This document shows, in pieces, positions 5,573-8,759 of a stretch of 8,759 bases of DNA (position 1 is its first letter; every line of letters starts with the position of its first letter). Made by a program: the position numbers and the translations under genes. The stretch comes from Phycisphaerales bacterium UBA2266 (GTDB taxonomy: Bacteria; Planctomycetota; Phycisphaerae; Sedimentisphaerales; Anaerobacaceae). The stretch covers positions 1-8,759 of the forward strand of contig DDXG01000271.1 in the NCBI GenBank assembly GCA_002347125.1, read 5' to 3'. A model generated the notes under the pieces. It searched no databases and had not been told where the DNA came from. It was given only the letters and a program-made list of their open reading frames with translations.

Positions 5573-5600
5573 AGTATAACGCCGCGCGCCCCGCCAACAA
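5573..5600 (-). promoter_or_regulatory. possible mscL promoter
   Basis: On the minus strand TTGTTG (5600-5595) and TATACT (5578-5573) are 16 bp apart. The -10 matches consensus at five positions and the -35 at three. It would give a leader of about 150 nt before mscL. The rest of the 342-base gap between mscL and the MFS gene holds the divergent plus-strand promoter and no gene. Confidence 0.35.
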
Positions 5601-5686
5601 CCGGCGATTCCACCCTGTCGACGCCACCTGCGAAGTCCTGCCCTTATCCCACGCGGTCCGGCTCCCAGCCCGTGGCCCTCGGGCCG

Positions 5687-5714
5687 TTGTTTTCGCCGGC
5701 GACGCCGCTATAAT
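5687..5714 (+). promoter_or_regulatory. promoter of the MFS gene
   Basis: TTGTTT (5687-5692) and a perfect TATAAT (5709-5714) are separated by 16 bp. The predicted transcription start near 5721 leaves about 38 nt before the ATG, with GGAG at 5751-5754 as ribosome binding site. Confidence 0.6.
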
Positions 5715-5758
5715 CACTGCCTGGCAATGAGCACATTCGGTTCTCTTGTTGGAGTGCT

Positions 5759-6988
5759 ATGTCTTATCGGCTAAACGGCGACGGCGGACGGGTCGAGGGC
5801 GCCTGGCCCCTGTATGGGGCCGCCGTCGGCATGGCGATGAGCCTCAGCGTCCTCTGGACCGCCATGCCGTTTATCATCCGCAACATGGGCGGCACGGAGG
5901 TCCACGTCGGCTACGCCTGGGCCGCCAACATGCTCGGGTATCTCGCCTGCCTGGCCTTTACCGGCCGTCTCCTCGGCCACCTCAAGCCCCGCACCATGAC
6001 TCGAATCGCCTCGGCCGTCATGCTCGCGGCCACCGCCGCGATGGTCTTCATCGCAAGAGCCGGCCTGTCGGACGATTCGCCCCCCCCCACCGCCGCCATC
6101 TGGGGCCTCATCGCCGCCGGGGCCGTCTCCGGCGCGGCTATGAGCCTCTACTGGCCCTTCCTGATGGCCTGGGTCTCGGCCGATTTCGAAGGCCCCGGCC
6201 TCAACCGCCGCCTCGGAACCTACAACGGCATGTGGTCCGGCGCCGCCATCGTCGGCCCCTTCATCGGCGGCGCCTTGGTGGAGGCCAACACCCTTCTGCC
6301 CATCACGGCGGCCGTCGGCTGCCTGGCCGTCTGCCTGCTGCTTCTCTGCATCACCCACGATGCCTCCGCCCTGGCCCCGCTGGCTGGTTCGCCCGCCCCT
6401 GCCGAGACCGTGCTGCCGGATCCCGCCATCCTGGTCCGCCTCCGTTGGATGGCCCGTATCGCCCTGTTCTGCGCATGGGCCGCTCTGGGCGTGGCCCGTT
6501 CGCAATTCCCCCTGCTCTTCGTGGGAATGGGCTACTCCGAGACCCAATTCGGCATCATGCTCACCGCCTTCGGGATCTGCAACTTCCTGACGCTGACCGG
6601 CGCCGGCCGCGTCGGATTCTGGCACTTCCGCCCCGCCCTGCTCATGACCACCCAAGCCGTTCTCGTACTGCCGCTGATGATGATGATCTACGGCGCCGAC
6701 CTGTGGATCTTCGCCGCCGCTTTCCTGATCATGGGCTGCGGGTTCGGCTTCGCCTATAGCTCCCACCTGTACTACGGGGCCTGCGGCAGCAAGAAACGCT
6801 CCACGCCCATGACCGTCCACGAGGCCACCCTTTCCCTCGGCGTGGTCGTCGGGGCCGGCGTCGGGGGTTACGTCTCCGGCCGCTTCGGCGTCTACTGGCC
6901 CTACGGATTCGCCATCGCCGTTCTTGCCCTCGGCCTGGCCGCCCAGAGCATCCTCTGGCTCCTCGGCCGGCCCCCAACGCGACCCTGA
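5759..6988 (+). CDS. major facilitator superfamily (MFS) transporter
   Basis: The 409-aa protein is an integral inner-membrane transporter with the length and about 12 hydrophobic segments expected of the MFS. The start ATG has GGAG four bases upstream, and a promoter lies just before it. Motif A of the 2-3 cytoplasmic loop is visible as GRLLGHLKPRT (residues 69-79). A glycine-rich helix, GMWSGAAIVGPFIGGALVE (157-175), fits the TM5 antiporter-type motif. A hydrophilic central loop (about 200-230, with Pro/Ala-rich sequence) divides the two six-helix halves. The second half again has Gly-rich helices (GVVVGAGVGGYVSGRFG). The substrate cannot be told from sequence. A run of nine C at about 6080-6088 encodes SPPP and could be prone to sequencing or replication slippage, but the frame is intact. 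The gene seems monocistronic. YebC follows after 112 bp with its own promoter. Confidence 0.9.
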   Translation: MSYRLNGDGGRVEGAWPLYGAAVGMAMSLSVLWTAMPFIIRNMGGTEVHVGYAWAANMLGYLACLAFTGRLLGHLKPRTMTRIASAVMLAATAAMVFIARAGLSDDSPPPTAAIWGLIAAGAVSGAAMSLYWPFLMAWVSADFEGPGLNRRLGTYNGMWSGAAIVGPFIGGALVEANTLLPITAAVGCLAVCLLLLCITHDASALAPLAGSPAPAETVLPDPAILVRLRWMARIALFCAWAALGVARSQFPLLFVGMGYSETQFGIMLTAFGICNFLTLTGAGRVGFWHFRPALLMTTQAVLVLPLMMMIYGADLWIFAAAFLIMGCGFGFAYSSHLYYGACGSKKRSTPMTVHEATLSLGVVVGAGVGGYVSGRFGVYWPYGFAIAVLALGLAAQSILWLLGRPPTRP

Positions 6989-7023
6989 TCGTCCATTGCG
7001 GATGAATTTACGCCGTACAGGGC

Positions 7024-7052
7024 TTTACCTTTGACCCGGCCGATGCTATAGT
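7024..7052 (+). promoter_or_regulatory. promoter of the yebC-family gene
   Basis: TTTACC (7024-7029) and TATAGT (7047-7052) are separated by exactly 17 bp, with four and five consensus matches. The predicted start near 7059 gives a leader of about 40 nt before the ATG at 7101. Confidence 0.5.
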
Positions 7053-7100
7053 CAACGGTTACGGTTATTGCGTGTTTGGGAACATTGTGCAGGAGTCAGT

Positions 7101-7850
7101 ATGAGTGGCCATTCTCACTGGGCAGGCATTAAACATAAGAAGGCGGCAAACGATGCAAAGCGCGGCAAGGTCTGGAGCAAGGTCGCCCGCATGATCATCG
7201 TCGCGGCCAAGAACGGCGGCGGCGACCCCAGCGCCAACCTTGCCCTTCGCTACGCCATCGACAAGGCCAAAGCGGCCAACATGCCGAAGGACACCATCGA
7301 GAAGGCCGTCAAGAAGGGAACCGGTAGCCTCGACGGCTCGACGTTTGAGGAAGTCCTCTACGAAGGCTACGGCCCCGGCGGCATAGCCGTGATGGTCGAT
7401 GCCCTCACCGACAATCGCAACCGGACCGGCCCCGAGATCAAGAAGATATTCGAGCGTCACGGCGGCTCGCTCGGCACCAGCGGCTGCGTCGGCTGGATGT
7501 TCAGCCAGAAGGGCCTCATCACGGTCGCCACCGCCGCCGCAGGCGAGGACGATCTGATGGAACTGGCCCTCAGCGCCGGCGCCGACGACATGCAGGCCTC
7601 CGGCGACGTCTACGAGATCACCTGCGCCCCGGCCGCCTACGAGCAGCTCAGGGCCGCCCTTGAGGCCCGACAGATTCCCATCCAGGTCGCTGAAATCTCC
7701 ATGGTGGCCCAGACCACCATTCCCGTCACCGACCCGACAATGGCCCGAAAGGTCCTCGCCCTCATGGACTCGCTCGACGACCACGACGACGTCCAGAACA
7801 CCTACTCCAACTTCGACATCGCTCAGGAAATAGTCGCCGCAATGGGATAA
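7101..7850 (+). CDS. yebC: YebC/PmpR-family protein (transcriptional regulator or translation factor)
   Basis: The 249-aa product has the family's usual length. The start Met at 7101 gives the hallmark N-terminus MSGHSHWAGIKHKKAANDAKRGKVWSK, preceded by AGGAG with 5-nt spacing. An upstream in-frame start at 7068 would add 11 unrelated residues. Domain 1 (about 1-75) is the basic helical part with ARMIIVAAKNGGGDPSANLALRYAIDKAKAANMPKD. Then comes the conserved YEGYGPGGIAVMVDALTDNRNRT (about 98-120), followed by KIFERHGGSLGTSGCVGWMF (about 124-143). YebC proteins were described as DNA-binding regulators such as PmpR. Related proteins, YebC2 and human TACO1, act in translation, easing ribosome stalling on proline stretches. 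Which role applies here cannot be told from the sequence. The usual companions ruvC, ruvA and ruvB are not next to it in this window. Confidence 0.95.
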   Translation: MSGHSHWAGIKHKKAANDAKRGKVWSKVARMIIVAAKNGGGDPSANLALRYAIDKAKAANMPKDTIEKAVKKGTGSLDGSTFEEVLYEGYGPGGIAVMVDALTDNRNRTGPEIKKIFERHGGSLGTSGCVGWMFSQKGLITVATAAAGEDDLMELALSAGADDMQASGDVYEITCAPAAYEQLRAALEARQIPIQVAEISMVAQTTIPVTDPTMARKVLALMDSLDDHDDVQNTYSNFDIAQEIVAAMG

Positions 7851-7896
7851 GCGAAGCTGTGGCCGACGTCTTGGTTGCGGCCCAAATCTGGATTGT

Positions 7897-7933
7897 GCTC
7901 TTAGGCTCTTGTGCTCTTATCTCTTACGCTCTT
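7897..7933. repeat. short GCTCTT direct repeats
   Basis: GCTCTT occurs four times at 7897-7902, 7905-7910, 7913-7918 and 7928-7933, in the 87-bp gap between the convergent yebC and ThuA-like genes. The first three are spaced exactly 8 bp apart. No intrinsic terminator with a T-tract was found for either gene in this gap. Confidence 0.5.
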
Positions 7934-7937
7934 GTCT

Positions 7938-8759
7938 TCACGTTCCCAGCGTCCACGCATCCGGCGTGACTTTCATGATATTGGCCGTTACGTCGACGTC
8001 GATGTTCTTCATCGTCCACGCCAGCCCGCCCAGGATGATTCCCTGCACATCCGTGTTCGTCCAGATGTCGTCCCGATGCCCGAAGGACGTGTAGAACACC
8101 CGTCCCTTGCCGTGCATCCTCGCCCACGTCGCCGGGAACGGCGGCCGCTGGTACATCCCGCCCTTCATCCCCACGTTGTCCTCGATGAGGATCACGTGCA
8201 GGTCCCTGGCGAAGTTCTTCAGGCAGTACCATTCCTCCATCAGCTTCTGCCCCGGCCGGAACTTCTCGGCCCCGGCGAACTTCGTGTCCGTCGCCCGGAT
8301 CAGCGCCGCCTGCTGCGCCCCGTGCACGATGAACTCCCCACCGAGCATGGCGATGTAGGGGTCGATCTCCGTCTGGTTCTGATTCCGCGCCCCCTTTGAG
8401 TGGAAGCTGTCCGTCGCCGAGTGGAACCCCACGAACCCCATCCCCTCGCTGACGGCTTTCAGCAGCTTCTCCTTGCCCGCGGCGCTCATCGGCGGGGCCT
8501 CGCCCTCCTTCGGCTGTGTCAGGTCGCCGCTGGTGTAAAAGGCGATGCAGTCAAACTGCGTCAGGTCGCCGTCGAACACCCCCCCATCCTTCGTATGGAT
8601 GATCTCGAAGTTGTGCTTCTTGCCCAACTCCGTCAGAGTCCGCGTCGAGATCGACGGCTGGCCCCCCGCCACCTTGATGGCATCGTGCTCGAACCCGGCC
8701 GACCGCGTGAAGTACAGAATCCGCTGCTTTCTCTTCTCGGCCCCGGCCGCCCACTGCAT
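7938..8759 (-). CDS. ThuA-like domain protein (5' end probably beyond window)
   Basis: The 273-aa reading extends to the right edge. The ATG at 8759 is the last codon in the window, so the true start may lie outside. Many such proteins carry a signal peptide that would precede the MQWAAGAEKRKQ seen here. The sequence fits a ThuA-like (trehalose-utilisation, class-I-glutamine-amidotransferase-like) domain: strand ILYFTRSAGFEHDA, then FEIIHTKDGGVFDGDLTQFDCIAFYTSGDL, the nucleophile-elbow-like GMGFVGFHSATDSF, then YIAMLGGEFIVHG, EEWYCLKNF, and the family signature GRVFYTSFGHRDDIWTN followed by GGLAWTM. The biochemical role of the family is unsettled. In Planctomycetota these proteins are numerous and often linked to sugar metabolism. 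It is convergent with yebC. It uses GC-rich codons like its neighbours, so it looks native. Confidence 0.88.
   Translation of the reverse strand: MQWAAGAEKRKQRILYFTRSAGFEHDAIKVAGGQPSISTRTLTELGKKHNFEIIHTKDGGVFDGDLTQFDCIAFYTSGDLTQPKEGEAPPMSAAGKEKLLKAVSEGMGFVGFHSATDSFHSKGARNQNQTEIDPYIAMLGGEFIVHGAQQAALIRATDTKFAGAEKFRPGQKLMEEWYCLKNFARDLHVILIEDNVGMKGGMYQRPPFPATWARMHGKGRVFYTSFGHRDDIWTNTDVQGIILGGLAWTMKNIDVDVTANIMKVTPDAWTLGT

Noticed and set aside
5771..6820. A 349-aa open frame on the minus strand opposite the MFS gene, plus a 337-aa plus-strand frame at 5746-6759
   Set aside because: Both are low-complexity (Gly/Asp/Glu/His-rich or Arg/Pro/His-rich) shadows of a GC-rich gene. The MFS frame has clear motifs, membrane helices, a promoter and a ribosome binding site.
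7065..7784. A 239-aa minus-strand frame opposite yebC
   Set aside because: It is an antisense shadow of a strongly conserved gene, with no recognisable motif and no ribosome binding site support.

Overview
The window looks like part of a bacterial chromosome from the Planctomycetota, possibly the Phycisphaerae/Sedimentisphaerales side. This is an inference from three things: a 23S rRNA operon that carries tRNA-Ile and tRNA-Ala but has no 16S gene in front of it, GC-rich core genes, and a gene mix (ThuA-like protein, DUF1573 lipoprotein, WD40 membrane protein, orphan RHS fragments) common in that phylum. No taxonomic search was possible.

Region 1 (1-1146, all minus strand) is a 23S operon without its 16S. 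Read in the direction of transcription it has an A/T-rich UP-like tract with a consensus-like promoter (1146-1097), a leader of about 240 nt with two mutually exclusive hairpins, an intrinsic-terminator-like hairpin (967-934), a boxA-like site, tRNA-Ile(GAT), tRNA-Ala(TGC), a second boxA-like site, and the first 460 nt of 23S rRNA running off the window.

Region 2 (about 1285-4860) is accessory DNA, again on the minus strand. It holds a REP-like hairpin pair, a truncated DUF1573 lipoprotein gene, an unrecognised 185-aa membrane-anchored or secreted protein coupled by ATGA to an orphan RHS/YD-repeat fragment, a broken lipoprotein start, a membrane-anchored WD40 protein, a 133-bp MITE-like element with perfect 20-bp terminal inverted repeats and 11-bp flanking direct repeats, and a second RHS fragment. 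Both RHS fragments stop resembling the family at the same point. The region reads as a site of repeated insertion and gene decay just upstream of the rRNA promoter.

Region 3 (5000-8759) is ordinary, GC-rich chromosome: mscL (minus), a divergent MFS transporter gene (plus) with a perfect -10 box, a YebC/PmpR-family regulator gene (plus), and a ThuA-like gene (minus) that reaches the right edge and is probably incomplete at its 5' end. No functional link among these four genes is evident beyond adjacency.
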